Part shown: piece after piece, positions 33,332 through 43,028 of the stretch
How positions within the stretch are numbered: the first letter of the stretch is position 1
Layout: every line of letters begins with the position of its first letter
From: JALHST01 sp038316335
GTDB taxonomy: Bacteria > Bacteroidota > Bacteroidia > Flavobacteriales > Flavobacteriaceae
Assembly (NCBI GenBank): GCA_038316335.1
Contig: JBBQAM010000008.1
Location: forward strand, 1-64,000
Length of the DNA stretch: 64,000 nt
Direction of reading: 5' to 3'
Notes under the pieces: generated by a model
The model's database searches: none
The model's input: only the letters and a program-made list of their open reading frames with translations
Told to the model about the DNA's origin: nothing
Position numbers and translations under genes: made by a program

Positions 33332-35089
33332 TTAATAATTTGGGTCTTGCGTCAACGTCGGCACACCATCCACATAGGATCTATCGATAGCCTGGCTAGG
33401 AATCGGGAAATACCGGTTCTTAGGTGCGGTATAGGATCTACCCGCCAAATAAATTCGGAACGGTGCCTCACTTGCAACATAGGCATTCAATACTTGTGCA
33501 GCGATTCCCCAACGTTGTAGGTCATAGATCCGATGTCCTTCCATGGCAAATTCCAAACGGGACTCGAAGCGTACGGCCTTTCTAGCGGTTGCCTGATCCG
33601 TCCAGGGTAGTGTGTACTGGGCGATATCATAATTCGCAGCAGGTACACCATTTTCAACCGTAAAATCATTCCGTTCGGCACCTTGGGTAGCCTTAGGAAC
33701 AAAACCTGCAGGATTCGCTGCCCTGGCACGAACTTCATTGACCAATTCGCGGGCCCTTTCCAAACTGCCGACCTCTACCTCTGCTTCTGCCAACCATAAT
33801 AAAATCATATCATAACGCATCATGCGATAATTGTTGGCCGAAAGGTTACCCCAGCCCGATACTCCAAAGCCAGCTGGCTCGGCTACGTGCTTCTTGGAGA
33901 AATAAGGACCTGCATAGGTGATATCCCTCACAAAATCGGTCTGGTAGATCTTGAATCCTTTATAAAGGATGCCCGGTCTTCCTACTGAATGATCGATCCG
34001 GGGATCCAATGTCCCGGTATATACCGATGACCCATCGGCATTTACAGCAGATGAAACATGAGTAGCGGCAAAGGTATCCAACTCGGGCAGACCCCCTGTG
34101 GTCTTAAAGGCATCTACCAAATTTTGGGACACCTGATAAAAGCCGCAGCAGCCCCATGGATCGATATAGGGGTGGGCAAGGCCCATCCCTTGATCTGAGG
34201 CATCACCGGTCGCACTGCTCACGGAGTATTGCACCTCAAAGATCGATTCTGCATTGTTTCGTGTGGCTATCAAAAAGTTGTCCTCGAATTTAGGCACCAA
34301 TGAATATTTCCCGGAAGCAACGATCTCGTCCAAAATTACTTTGGCCTCACCTAATTTGGCGGCATTCGCTGTACCTGATTCATCCCATCCTTGATACATC
34401 TTGGATTTCGCCAAAAATGCCTTGGCGGCCCAACTGGTGGGTCGCCCTACTTGTGCCTGTGTTTCCGGCAATGTAGCGGCAGCGGCTGCAAAATCAGCCT
34501 CGATCAAAGGCCATATCTCACGGTCATTGGGCACTTTGGTGCTTTCCACATCATTGATATTGAATACATCGTCTCCAACGTATGGGGGGCTACGCCACAT
34601 CTTGCGTGCTTCCATATGAAACAACCCACGTAAAAAGGTCGCCTCTGCAATGATCTGGGCTCTATTCTCATCACTTATCGCTTCAGGAGCCAATGCTCTG
34701 GCCGATACAATGGCATCATTTGCCCTTGCGACGCCTTTGTAAAGTCCTCTCCACTTATTGGTAATATGCCCATTAAAGGATTGCCAGTCATAGGCTTCAA
34801 GGAAGGATTCCTCCGGTTGATCCCCGGCATCGGTCCCTTTTAATGCGTCATCCGAGGCAAGGTTGAACACCCAAGCCTGAATATCGTTTTCCCAAGGATT
34901 CTGACCATCAAGACCGGTACCATCAAGCATTGCATAGGCACCTAATAGGATCCCGTCAACGCCATCTTCGGTTTCCAGACTATTCTGACCCAATTGGGCC
35001 AAAGGTTCGCGGGTCAAGAAATCATTGCTACACCCCAGGAGTACAGCGATGAAAGTAACTACCGTAAAAATTGATCTAATCTTTTTCAT
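33332..35089 (-). CDS. SusD/RagB-family nutrient-binding lipoprotein
   Basis: Outer-membrane surface lipoprotein of 585 residues that caps a SusC-type TonB-dependent transporter. The N-terminus MKKIRSIFTVVTFIAVLLGC carries the lipobox LLGC. Helical TPR-like SusD features are visible: RGLYKGVARANDAIV, ATFLRGLFHMEARKMW, WAAKAFLAKSKMYQGW, and near the C-terminus RFESRLEFAMEGHRIYDLQRWG with the final FPIPSQAIDRS, which is diagnostic. It follows the SusC gene by 117 bases and ends before a strong terminator. The ligand (glycan, peptide or other) cannot be told from the sequence. Confidence 0.95.
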   Translation of the reverse strand: MKKIRSIFTVVTFIAVLLGCSNDFLTREPLAQLGQNSLETEDGVDGILLGAYAMLDGTGLDGQNPWENDIQAWVFNLASDDALKGTDAGDQPEESFLEAYDWQSFNGHITNKWRGLYKGVARANDAIVSARALAPEAISDENRAQIIAEATFLRGLFHMEARKMWRSPPYVGDDVFNINDVESTKVPNDREIWPLIEADFAAAAATLPETQAQVGRPTSWAAKAFLAKSKMYQGWDESGTANAAKLGEAKVILDEIVASGKYSLVPKFEDNFLIATRNNAESIFEVQYSVSSATGDASDQGMGLAHPYIDPWGCCGFYQVSQNLVDAFKTTGGLPELDTFAATHVSSAVNADGSSVYTGTLDPRIDHSVGRPGILYKGFKIYQTDFVRDITYAGPYFSKKHVAEPAGFGVSGWGNLSANNYRMMRYDMILLWLAEAEVEVGSLERARELVNEVRARAANPAGFVPKATQGAERNDFTVENGVPAANYDIAQYTLPWTDQATARKAVRFESRLEFAMEGHRIYDLQRWGIAAQVLNAYVASEAPFRIYLAGRSYTAPKNRYFPIPSQAIDRSYVDGVPTLTQDPNY

Positions 35090-35206
35090 TTGTTAATGTT
35101 TATTTGTTTTATGCGATACATTCGATTTACCAAAAACCCCTGTTTTAAAATAAGTTCTCTTTTAAATTTGAATCTTCGATAGGTCGAATATTATCTGTTT
35201 TTAATT

Positions 35207-38200
35207 TTAGTTTAGCGTCACGTTCAATCCCAAGGTATACGTTCTTGAGACTGGCATATAGCCCCCATCAAAACCTAGTGTAGGATCGCTCTCAGTCCCT
35301 GCCTGAATCTCTGGATTCAAACCTGAATACTTGGTGAAGGTAGCTAGATTCTGACCTTGCAAGTACACCTGTGCCCTGGCAATTCCCAAAGTAGAAAGTA
35401 CTTTTTCAGGGAAACTATAGGTCAATTGCACATTTTTCAATCGGAAATAACTACCATCCTCAATGAAATAAGAGGAAGGCCTACTACTCACCTGATCATT
35501 CGCATCCATTATCGGAGAGGTGGCACCCGGGTTGGCTGCTACCCATTGATCTCTTGGAGCAGTCGGGTTCGAAGGTTGCCAAGCCGAATATAAGGCCCTT
35601 TGAGATCTATTTCCTTGGAAGGTATTGAAATCAGCGAAGTATCGTACATAGTTATAGATTTCATTTCCTTGTGAACCATTACCAAATACGTTTAAGGCAA
35701 GATTCTTATAGCTCAAGTTTAAATTGATACCATAGGTATAATCTGGGTGAGGGCTACCGATAATCGTTCTGTCATCGTCATTAATGACGCCATCGTTATT
35801 GATGTCGGTGACCTTGAATTTCCCTGGGGCATTATAATCACCATAGGTAGGCCATGCGTCTGCTTCGGCCTGTGATTGGAAAATACCTTCGATATTATAT
35901 CCATAGAACGATGAAATCGGAAGACCTGCTTGTGTTACCGTCAAAGAAGGTACCCTTGAAGAGTATCCAAAATATTTGGTGTCCAAGTTATCGCTTAAGT
36001 AGTCGACATTGTTCTTATAAGTAGAAACATTCACGCTCAACCCATAGCCAAAATCGCCTTTTTTATCATCAAATGACAGGTTTACATCGACCCCTTTGTT
36101 GGTCATCTTCCCCACATTGAAATAAGGCGCATTCGCATCCCCGGCAGAAAAAGAGATTGGCACCTGGAATAACATGTCAGTGGTGACCCTGTCCCAGACA
36201 TCCAAGTTCAAACCGATCTTATTATCCAACATGGTCACATCGAGACCAAAGTTGTTCGAGGTCGTAGTTTCCCATTTTGCACCGGGGTTCCCGAAATTCT
36301 GTGCATCGAAGCCGATTTGTGCAGACGATGAAGACCCATCGATCGGATAGCCAGCATGATAAATGTCAGACCGATAGGTAGTATAGGCATTGTAATCCCC
36401 GATTTCCTGGTTTCCGGTCTTACCCCAGCCATATCGTAATTTCATCTCATTGATAAATTCTACGCTTTCCATAAAATTCTCATCGGATATCCTCCAGCCC
36501 AAACTGAAGGCAGGAAACAAGGCACTTCTCGAAGCCGACTGGAATCGGGAAGAAGAATCGTTCCTTAAAATAACCTGTGCTAAATATTTGTCATCGTAGC
36601 TATAGTTCAATTTTCCAAACTCTGAAAACAAGGAATAGTTTCGAAATGCAAAACCGCTATTCCCAGCAGTTGAAGCGTTCCCAAGATCTAAATAACTAAT
36701 AATATCGGTAGTCTCAAAGGCGAACCCACTTCGACTGGCCCGTATTTCCTCGCCAAATGCCTGAATGGCCTCTACACCTACATACGCATTGAACTTGTGA
36801 ATGTCATTGAATGTCTTGTCATAGGTTACTACCGTGTTCCATTGCCACTGATATTCATAGTTTGATCGTTGGTCGCTACTATTGTTAAAACTTCCCTCGA
36901 CATATTCCGGATTTGCGCGATTCAAATATTTAAATCGTGCTGCAGTGGCATCAACGCCAAAACTGGTCTTAACTTGAAGGGCATCCGTGAAATCATAAGA
37001 GGCAAAGGCATTCCCAAAGACCCGCAATCGATATACCCGATTGTCTTGCTGTCGTGATAAGGTAGCATACGGGTTAAAATTGTTCCCAAGGTTTAGCCCC
37101 CTACTTCCCGCAAAATTCCCGGCTATGTCATAAATAGGCAATAAAGGATGGTGTTTGTAGGCCCCGGAAACGGCATTTTGTTCTTCATTGTTTCCAAAAC
37201 CTCCTTTTCGATTATCAAAATTCACCGATAGGTTTTCACCTATGGTCAATTTCTTGTTCAAGGCCTTGAATTCGGTATTCGCCCTCATGGAAGTTCTATT
37301 ATAGCCTACGAACTTGGTAATCGCCTCTTGGGAAAAATATCCCAGCGTAAATGCATAACGGGCATTTTCAGTGGCCCCAGAGGCAGATATCTGATGATTC
37401 AGGATAGGAGCTGAACGGGTAACCGCTTTCCACCAGTTTGTATCGGCAGACCGTGTAATCGCATAGATGTTGGCAGGAGTCAACGAATAAAGGTCTGCAT
37501 TGGTCCCCGCATCCCCTTCATTGGCACCACTGGGAAATACATAATCAGGAATGGTCACCTCCCCATTGGGGCCAAAAGTATACTGCCCATGGCTCGGGGT
37601 CTTTCCTGCATAGAGATCTGCTAAATAAAGATAAGTGCCCAGATCCTTGGCATTCAAGGCTTCTACATCACCGGCGGCCGACTGAATCCCATAAAAGGTA
37701 TCATAGCTAATACTTGGGGCTCCCAGTTTTCCTTTCTTCGTGGTGATGATGATTACCCCGTTTGCAGCCCTTGATCCATATATGGAGGCCGCGGAAGCAT
37801 CCTTCAGCACTTGTAACGATTCGATATCGTTCGGGTTAAGATTTGCCTGAGACCTAGAGGGTACCCCATCGATAATATACAATGGGTCGTTGTTCCCGAT
37901 CGTACCAAAACCACGGATACGCACGGTAGCCTCACCACCCGGTGTAGCATCGTTTACGATACCGATACCCGCAGCCCTTCCTTGAAGCTGCTGGGCGAAT
38001 GTGGTTGCAGGCACGGACAAAAGTTCATCGGCATCCACCGTGGATACCGAACCGGTAACATCCCGTTTCGATTCAGAACCATACCCTGTTACAACGACTT
38101 CTTGTAGGGCTTGGGCATCTTCCTCAAGCGCTACGTTAACATTACTGCGACCTTCAACGGGAACCTCCACGGTCTTGAAACCAATATAGCTGAATACCAA

Positions 38201-38407
38201 AACGGCATCCGAACCAATATTGTCAATAGAATATTTCCCGTCAAAATCGGATTGGGTACCATTGGTGGTACCTTTTACCAAAATACTGGCTCCTGGCAAT
38301 GGGCCTGTCCCATCACTCACCGTACCTGATACTGACTGCGCATTTACCAGTGCGAAACAAAAAAAAGTTCCCACAAGTAAAATACCTTTGAAAAGCGTGA
38401 TCTTCAT
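35207..38407 (-). CDS. SusC/RagA-family TonB-dependent outer-membrane transporter
   Basis: TonB-linked outer-membrane transporter of 1066 residues. After the signal peptide (GILLVGTFFCFALVNAQ) come a carboxypeptidase-D-like domain (SVSGTVSDGTGPLPGASILV), the SusC-specific TonB-box region (ALQEVVVTGYGSE), the plug (LQGRAAGIGI, VRIRGFGTIG, DPLYIIDGVPS, ASAASIYGSRAANGVIIITT) and the long beta barrel ending with YTLGLNVTLN. No N-terminal anti-sigma-interacting STN domain is present, so regulation is probably not by a FecIR-type pair. It is the first gene of the SusC-SusD transcript. Energy comes from TonB/ExbBD encoded elsewhere. Confidence 0.95.
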   Translation of the reverse strand: MKITLFKGILLVGTFFCFALVNAQSVSGTVSDGTGPLPGASILVKGTTNGTQSDFDGKYSIDNIGSDAVLVFSYIGFKTVEVPVEGRSNVNVALEEDAQALQEVVVTGYGSESKRDVTGSVSTVDADELLSVPATTFAQQLQGRAAGIGIVNDATPGGEATVRIRGFGTIGNNDPLYIIDGVPSRSQANLNPNDIESLQVLKDASAASIYGSRAANGVIIITTKKGKLGAPSISYDTFYGIQSAAGDVEALNAKDLGTYLYLADLYAGKTPSHGQYTFGPNGEVTIPDYVFPSGANEGDAGTNADLYSLTPANIYAITRSADTNWWKAVTRSAPILNHQISASGATENARYAFTLGYFSQEAITKFVGYNRTSMRANTEFKALNKKLTIGENLSVNFDNRKGGFGNNEEQNAVSGAYKHHPLLPIYDIAGNFAGSRGLNLGNNFNPYATLSRQQDNRVYRLRVFGNAFASYDFTDALQVKTSFGVDATAARFKYLNRANPEYVEGSFNNSSDQRSNYEYQWQWNTVVTYDKTFNDIHKFNAYVGVEAIQAFGEEIRASRSGFAFETTDIISYLDLGNASTAGNSGFAFRNYSLFSEFGKLNYSYDDKYLAQVILRNDSSSRFQSASRSALFPAFSLGWRISDENFMESVEFINEMKLRYGWGKTGNQEIGDYNAYTTYRSDIYHAGYPIDGSSSSAQIGFDAQNFGNPGAKWETTTSNNFGLDVTMLDNKIGLNLDVWDRVTTDMLFQVPISFSAGDANAPYFNVGKMTNKGVDVNLSFDDKKGDFGYGLSVNVSTYKNNVDYLSDNLDTKYFGYSSRVPSLTVTQAGLPISSFYGYNIEGIFQSQAEADAWPTYGDYNAPGKFKVTDINNDGVINDDDRTIIGSPHPDYTYGINLNLSYKNLALNVFGNGSQGNEIYNYVRYFADFNTFQGNRSQRALYSAWQPSNPTAPRDQWVAANPGATSPIMDANDQVSSRPSSYFIEDGSYFRLKNVQLTYSFPEKVLSTLGIARAQVYLQGQNLATFTKYSGLNPEIQAGTESDPTLGFDGGYMPVSRTYTLGLNVTLN

Positions 38408-38847
38408 AAATAGTTGAGTTTTAAGTTAGTTAATCCTGGTTTTATTGAAATATATGTAAAAATTATTAAAGTAAATTCATATAAAAACTTAATGTATTCA
38501 AGGTGTATTTCCGCCTGCAAAAAAGCCACTTTTGGCCGTTGAATTCAATGTTATAAAATTTTATTCAAGCACACAAAACATAGCACTATGAAATATAATG
38601 CCATGTAGAAAAATTTAGTCTTAAAAAAACGAGCGTCACTATTCTTATTGATCCCTTGATTGGGGCAGCACCATGATGCCATCAATAACTGGGGTACGAA
38701 TAAATTTGAAAAGCACTAATATATCCTTTAAATAGCAAGGGCTGTTAATTTTTTAACATATAATTCTAAAATTCATGAATTTTGAGGTGATATGCCCGAT
38801 TTTGCGAATGCCATGCAGCTTATAATTCAAGAAAGTCGTCTGCAATC
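38408..38847. other. Long A+T-rich region upstream of SusC
   Basis: About 440 bases with no credible gene. It separates the SusC start from the 3' end of the cytochrome gene and must contain the SusC promoter. The right copy of the AAAATTCATGAATTTTG palindrome lies here. I cannot place the promoter with confidence. Confidence 0.5.
38768..38784. promoter_or_regulatory. Palindrome AAAATTCATGAATTTTG, right copy
   Basis: Identical to the sequence at 29678-29694 and extended by one shared leading T. It lies about 360 bases upstream of the SusC start and 64 bases beyond the cytochrome gene stop. Confidence 0.4.
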
Positions 38848-40077
38848 TTACTGATTTTTTGGATTATTTTCATATTTCTTGATCAAATGCGTTCGAATAT
38901 AGACCGGCTTTTCTTCACTTTCCCGATCGATTTGAACCTTCATTGCGTTCGAAGGTATAAGTGGCATGTGACAGGCGATACAATTCGTGAACGAAGTTTC
39001 GGGTGTCGCTGCCTCCATCTTCAAGGCGGTATGAAGTGCCTCCTGATCATGACATTCGATACATTTTGCATTAAAATAAGCAGTTTGCCCCCGTTGATTG
39101 GTATGGGGATCGTGGCATGTTAGGCAATCCATTTTCGAAGACTTTATAAAACATTGGCTCGAAGCCAACAGTCCGTACTGGTTGCCATGAACATCCAATT
39201 CGGCATTTGGTTGGGTATTCCCATAATTTCGGGAATATTCATTCAAAGTAGCTCCCGGGAAAAATGAAAAAGGATTCTTGATTTGAACGCCTCGAAGTCC
39301 GGCGTGACATTGTACACAGGCATCCAAACGCTGCTGGCGTGATAAATCGGCATATTTTACCATAAATTCAGGACTCTTCTGCCCCGGATTCTTACGATGG
39401 AATTCTACATGTTTCGCGGCGGGGCCATGACATCTTTCACAATCAATACCGTATATCATTTGATCCCTATAATAGCGATTGCCCTTGCCCAAACTATCCT
39501 GATTCCTAGCAAAGGTGACATGGCACTTCAAACAACTGTTATCTACCGGTCTTTTAAAACTATTTAAAGGATAACTCGGACTATTGATCCAACTATTTGT
39601 TGGCGTGTAATACGATACTTGCAGTTGATAGAGGCTGTCGGTCTGCCAATTCAGATACGATTGCCCTTTAACCCCCGATCCAATTACAACATCCAACCTG
39701 GCAGCTGAACGCTGTCTATCGCCAAATCTAGGATGTGATATTTGAAGGAACGCATCCTTTTCGGCGATCATTTCAAATTTCGTATCATTGATCAAAACCG
39801 TATTATGTGGGGCCTCAAAATTTCCTTTGATATGGTCTTTATCCGATTTCGCAGAACTGTTGAAGTGGGCGGTCTTAAGGTGTGATTGATAGATATTGGT
39901 ATGACATTCCGCGCAGGTAGCGGATCCTACGTATCGCTTTCCATTATCATTGGTCGCCAACGTCCTCGGCGTAAAATACGCCGATTCTTCCTTTGTTTTC
40001 TTTAGATACCAAATACCTATGAGCACTGCGATGCTCCCTAAAAGAACCAGACTATTTAAAATGTATCTACGTTTCAC
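38848..40077 (-). CDS. Heptaheme c-type cytochrome, membrane anchored
   Basis: Multiheme cytochrome of 409 residues. An N-terminal anchor helix (NSLVLLGSIAVLIGIWYLKK) is followed by seven CxxCH heme-binding motifs: CAECH, CLKCH, CERCH, CVQCH, CLTCH, CIECH and CIACH. The order and spacing, with GSATCAECH near the start and CHDPHTN later, recall cytochrome c554-type proteins and the small multiheme families of Bacteroidota, often found near SusCD or ASPIC genes. Likely role is periplasmic electron transfer. The donor, acceptor and any enzymatic activity are unknown. It is upstream of SusC on the same strand but separated by 440 bases. Confidence 0.9.
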   Translation of the reverse strand: MKRRYILNSLVLLGSIAVLIGIWYLKKTKEESAYFTPRTLATNDNGKRYVGSATCAECHTNIYQSHLKTAHFNSSAKSDKDHIKGNFEAPHNTVLINDTKFEMIAEKDAFLQISHPRFGDRQRSAARLDVVIGSGVKGQSYLNWQTDSLYQLQVSYYTPTNSWINSPSYPLNSFKRPVDNSCLKCHVTFARNQDSLGKGNRYYRDQMIYGIDCERCHGPAAKHVEFHRKNPGQKSPEFMVKYADLSRQQRLDACVQCHAGLRGVQIKNPFSFFPGATLNEYSRNYGNTQPNAELDVHGNQYGLLASSQCFIKSSKMDCLTCHDPHTNQRGQTAYFNAKCIECHDQEALHTALKMEAATPETSFTNCIACHMPLIPSNAMKVQIDRESEEKPVYIRTHLIKKYENNPKNQ

Positions 40078-40473
40078 AAAATTGAGCAGCTTTACTGATG
40101 ATCGCTAATTAGCACGTTGACTAAATTAAACTTTTCTTTTTTATCGAAAGTGAATTTGATCGCAGATCTATTTTAACGAAGATGATGACCAGGCCACTAA
40201 GAAGGTGCAAGCTCCTCTATTGTGGGTGCCTTCGATGATTCTTTCGACCCACCTACCCTCTGCATTGTTACATCAAGGGCCAGAGGATCTTGATTTCAAG
40301 AGCTATACCTATGCTCTCACTAAAAAATAATCTCTCAAAATCAAACCCCAATCGATTCGATGGCACTAGATCAAGAAATCATAAAAGAAATTGATCACAC
40401 AAGTTGCGATGCTGTGGAGTTACTTATTTGGGTGATTCTAGCCAGGATTTTCCTGTGCTGAACCGATCAGTAT
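40078..40473. other. Intergenic region with possible gene remnants
   Basis: About 400 bases without an intact gene. An open stretch of about 52 codons ends at TAA near 40330 (reads ...LLWVPSMILSTHLPSALL...) and a second one reads ALDQEIIKEIDHTSCDAVEL. Neither has a start or recognisable family, so they may be decayed genes. Confidence 0.35.
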
Positions 40474-40500
40474 GAAAAAGGCCCCGAATTCGGGGCCTTG
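40474..40500 (-). terminator. Terminator for the hypothetical gene at 40509
   Basis: Perfect palindrome AAGGCCCCGAATTCGGGGCCTT at 40478-40499. On the minus strand it is followed by a T run. It sits 9 bases after the stop codon. Confidence 0.85.
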
Positions 40501-40508
40501 AATACTTA

Positions 40509-41084
40509 CTAATTTCCGGGCAGATTTCCCAGACTATTGACCATTTTTAAAGGCAATGACCAAAATGGTTTAAACCAGTTTTTGATCGGGGTAAAAAAAC
40601 TGGCAATACTATAGGGTTCAAGATCGAATCGTAGGATAACCTCGCGGGCCTCGTCTCCCGTTATCTTGAGTCCGCTTTGGATCTCGAAATCGAGATAGCC
40701 GAAACCCTGTAACTGTGCGATGCTTCGATCACTATATTTCATACTGTTGCCCATGGTATCAATATAAAATCGGAAGACACGGTACTCCCCTGGCTTCAAT
40801 TCGAGGACGCTTTTAGACTTGATAAAATGCCCTGTATGGAGGCCTTTTACGTTTAAGAATGCATGTTGAGGGAAATCGGCAATGAAGTGTTCTTTTCCTT
40901 TTTTATCGAAAGCGGAAAGTTTATTGATATTCAATTCGAATTCGGAAACCCCGTTTTCGATCGCAAAACTATTTTTTAATATCAAATCAGTGATGCGTCG
41001 GCCTTCTGCATCCCATTGGTCTATAAGCTCAAAGGAATATGGGATGGTTTGCCATATGGTTGGATAAAATTTTGTTGACTTCAT
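40509..41084 (-). CDS. Hypothetical protein
   Basis: Protein of 191 residues with no domain I can name. I start at ATG 41084 (MKSTKFYPTIWQTI) rather than 41096, which adds only four residues. It is rich in beta strands with an immunoglobulin-like rhythm (DLILKNSFAIENGVSEFELN ... LKPGEYRVFRFYID), then an amphipathic C-terminus (SFFTPIKNWFKPFWSLPLKM). No signal peptide. It is a single gene by context, with its own terminator. Confidence 0.72.
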   Translation of the reverse strand: MKSTKFYPTIWQTIPYSFELIDQWDAEGRRITDLILKNSFAIENGVSEFELNINKLSAFDKKGKEHFIADFPQHAFLNVKGLHTGHFIKSKSVLELKPGEYRVFRFYIDTMGNSMKYSDRSIAQLQGFGYLDFEIQSGLKITGDEAREVILRFDLEPYSIASFFTPIKNWFKPFWSLPLKMVNSLGNLPGN

Positions 41085-41491
41085 GATACTGTACATTTAG
41101 ATTTATACACTGCAAAATTCAAACAATACGGCCTTCTGGAAAACAGCTATATTTTCCGTTTTATATGCTATTTTAACTAATTATCGGCTTGTACTGTAAA
41201 ATATGGTTAACCCAAGATAGTTTATGAAAATTTTCGTGAAAAGTCTTAAGAATGCAACGTGTGGCCTAAATTAGGATCAGTCGCACTACGATCGATGCCC
41301 TAAATGAACCATGCGGGAAATTCAATGAATAGCATTTAGGTTTTACTACTCGCATATTCCTTTTATTAAAAAAGCAGATAACGCAGAAAAAATGATGCGT
41401 TGCACCCTTTCACAATTTAAATAAAACGCTAACTTTAGACGCTGCATTAGCACTCATTTATGAACCAAAATACCGAACCAAAACAAACATC
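41085..41491. other. Intergenic region
   Basis: About 400 bases between divergent genes. No gene seen. A TAACTTTA sequence at 41430-41437 resembles the -7 element (one mismatch) and could serve the DUF1080 gene, at low confidence. Confidence 0.4.
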
Positions 41492-42517
41492 ATGAAAAAA
41501 ATAGTACGTTGCCTTATGGTCCTTTTATTGACCACACCTGCCCTTTTTGCGGTCGTTCCCTGTGAATCACAAAATCTTGAAAACGAATTTTTGGGCATGT
41601 GGGGCATTGATATAGAAGGGGGTGGCGTTGGCTGGTTGAAGGTGCATGACGAGCAAGGGTTCTTAGATGGCGAACTCTTATGGATCGGTGGCAGTGTGCT
41701 CCCCGTTTCAGATATATACTTGGCCAATGAAAATACCTTGGTGGTGACTCGCACCAATGAACGTGTCTTCAAAAAAGACGAACCCGGTAAAGAACGCACG
41801 CACATACTAACCTGGACCTTGCGCATTACAAAAACAGGCGATGCTATTGCGGGTACCATGAGCGGACCTTCTTGGGAAGGGACCGGGGAATCAGTGGCAC
41901 ATTTCACCGGAAAACGGATGCCGCCAGTAGGCCCTGCGCCAGACTTGAGTGCTATTAAATTTGGGAAACCGATTAAATTGTTTAACGGAAAGGATATGAA
42001 AGGATGGCGGCCCATTGACCCGAACATGGCGAATGGGTTTAAGGTGGTAGACGGTGTCATGCAGAATGATCCCATACAGGCCGAACATGGGGATCATGTC
42101 TCCTACGGAAACCTACGTACCGAACAAGAGTTTGGGGATTTTAACCTAAAATTGGAAGTCAACGTACCCAAGGACAACAACAGCGGGGTATATCTTCGTG
42201 GTTTATATGAAATACAAGTGGTCGACTCCTATGGGTTGGCGCTTGACCCCCATAACATGGGCGCGGTCTATAGCCGCATAACCCCAAGTGAGGCTGCCGA
42301 AAAACCCGCCGGCGAATGGCAGAGCTTGGATATTACGTTGGTAGACCGCCATATAACGGTCCTATTTAATGGGAAAAAAATTATTGACAACCAAGCAGTG
42401 GAAGGCCCTACAGGTGGGGCAATCAGCTCAGATGTGTTTGCGCCCGGACCTATTTATTTACAAGGCGACCATGGCAAAGTGGCCTATCGAAATATCATCT
42501 TGACACCTGTGTTATAG
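41492..42517 (+). CDS. Exported DUF1080 (3-keto-disaccharide hydrolase-type) protein
   Basis: Exported protein of 341 residues with a signal peptide (KKIVRCLMVLLLTTPALFA). Residues 25-145 form a lipocalin-like N-terminal part (FLGMWGIDIEGGGVGWLKVH). Residues 155-341 form a concanavalin-like DUF1080 domain (IKLFNGKDMKGWRPIDPN, GNLRTEQEFGDFNLKLEVNV, NNSGVYLRGLYEIQVVDS, GEWQSLDITLVDRHITVLFN). DUF1080 proteins bind or cleave sugars, and some act on 3-keto-glucosides. It precedes a GH31 gene, consistent with glycan use. No catalytic residues can be confirmed from sequence alone. Confidence 0.9.
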   Translation: MKKIVRCLMVLLLTTPALFAVVPCESQNLENEFLGMWGIDIEGGGVGWLKVHDEQGFLDGELLWIGGSVLPVSDIYLANENTLVVTRTNERVFKKDEPGKERTHILTWTLRITKTGDAIAGTMSGPSWEGTGESVAHFTGKRMPPVGPAPDLSAIKFGKPIKLFNGKDMKGWRPIDPNMANGFKVVDGVMQNDPIQAEHGDHVSYGNLRTEQEFGDFNLKLEVNVPKDNNSGVYLRGLYEIQVVDSYGLALDPHNMGAVYSRITPSEAAEKPAGEWQSLDITLVDRHITVLFNGKKIIDNQAVEGPTGGAISSDVFAPGPIYLQGDHGKVAYRNIILTPVL

Positions 42518-42568
42518 TCCCGATTCAGGGGATAAGGCCGAAGTATCGCATAGTTTATTATTGAGCGA

Positions 42569-42597
42569 ACAAACCTCTAGAATCTCTAGGGGTTTGT
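42569..42597 (+). terminator. Hairpin after the DUF1080 gene
   Basis: Thirteen-base arms ACAAACCTCTAGA / TCTAGGGGTTTGT (one G-U pair) with a 3-base loop, 51 bases after the stop. No long T run follows, so termination strength is uncertain. Confidence 0.5.
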
Positions 42598-42825
42598 GTT
42601 TAAAAAATTCCGTTTTTGTCGACTCCTGAATTTCTCGGATCTTTCCTATTTAGAAATTCGTTTTTATAAAAAAAGTGATCGTACTTATCTTATTTCGGTT
42701 TTGGAAGCATTTCACCGCCCACACGTATCGAAACAAACGTGCCCAACTATTCCTGGGGAATCTTCACACTTGGTTGCCCCAATAATTCATTACCTTAGAA
42801 AGCACAACCATCCACCACCCAATTT

Positions 42826-43008
42826 ATGATCAACTTCTTCAGAAAAATCCGCCAACAACTCGCAAACGATAACAAGCCCTTAAAATATATCAGTTATGCT
42901 TTTGGCGAAATTGTACTGCTGGTCATTGGAATATTGATTGCCCAGCAGATCAATGATTGGAATAAAGCTCGAAAAACCGGATTATTGGGGCAATCATCCT
43001 TGAAATAG
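42826..43008 (+). pseudogene. Truncated DUF6090-family gene (N-terminal 60 codons)
   Basis: Encodes MINFFRKIRQQLANDNKPLK, then the membrane helix IVLLVIGILIAQQIN and DWNKARKTG before an early stop. The start matches the full-length DUF6090 gene at 49609, but the long periplasmic part (about 200 residues) is missing. It lies 20 bases before the GH31 start. It might still make a short membrane peptide. Confidence 0.7.
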
Positions 43009-43028
43009 GTATCGAAATATTATTAAAT

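Noticed and set aside
41458..42075. 205-codon open frame on the minus strand
   Set aside because: Antisense to the well-supported DUF1080 gene and without recognisable domains.
42596..42829. 77-codon open frame on the plus strand before the first DUF6090 fragment
   Set aside because: Begins inside the downstream side of a hairpin, has an unlikely composition and no similarity to anything I know.
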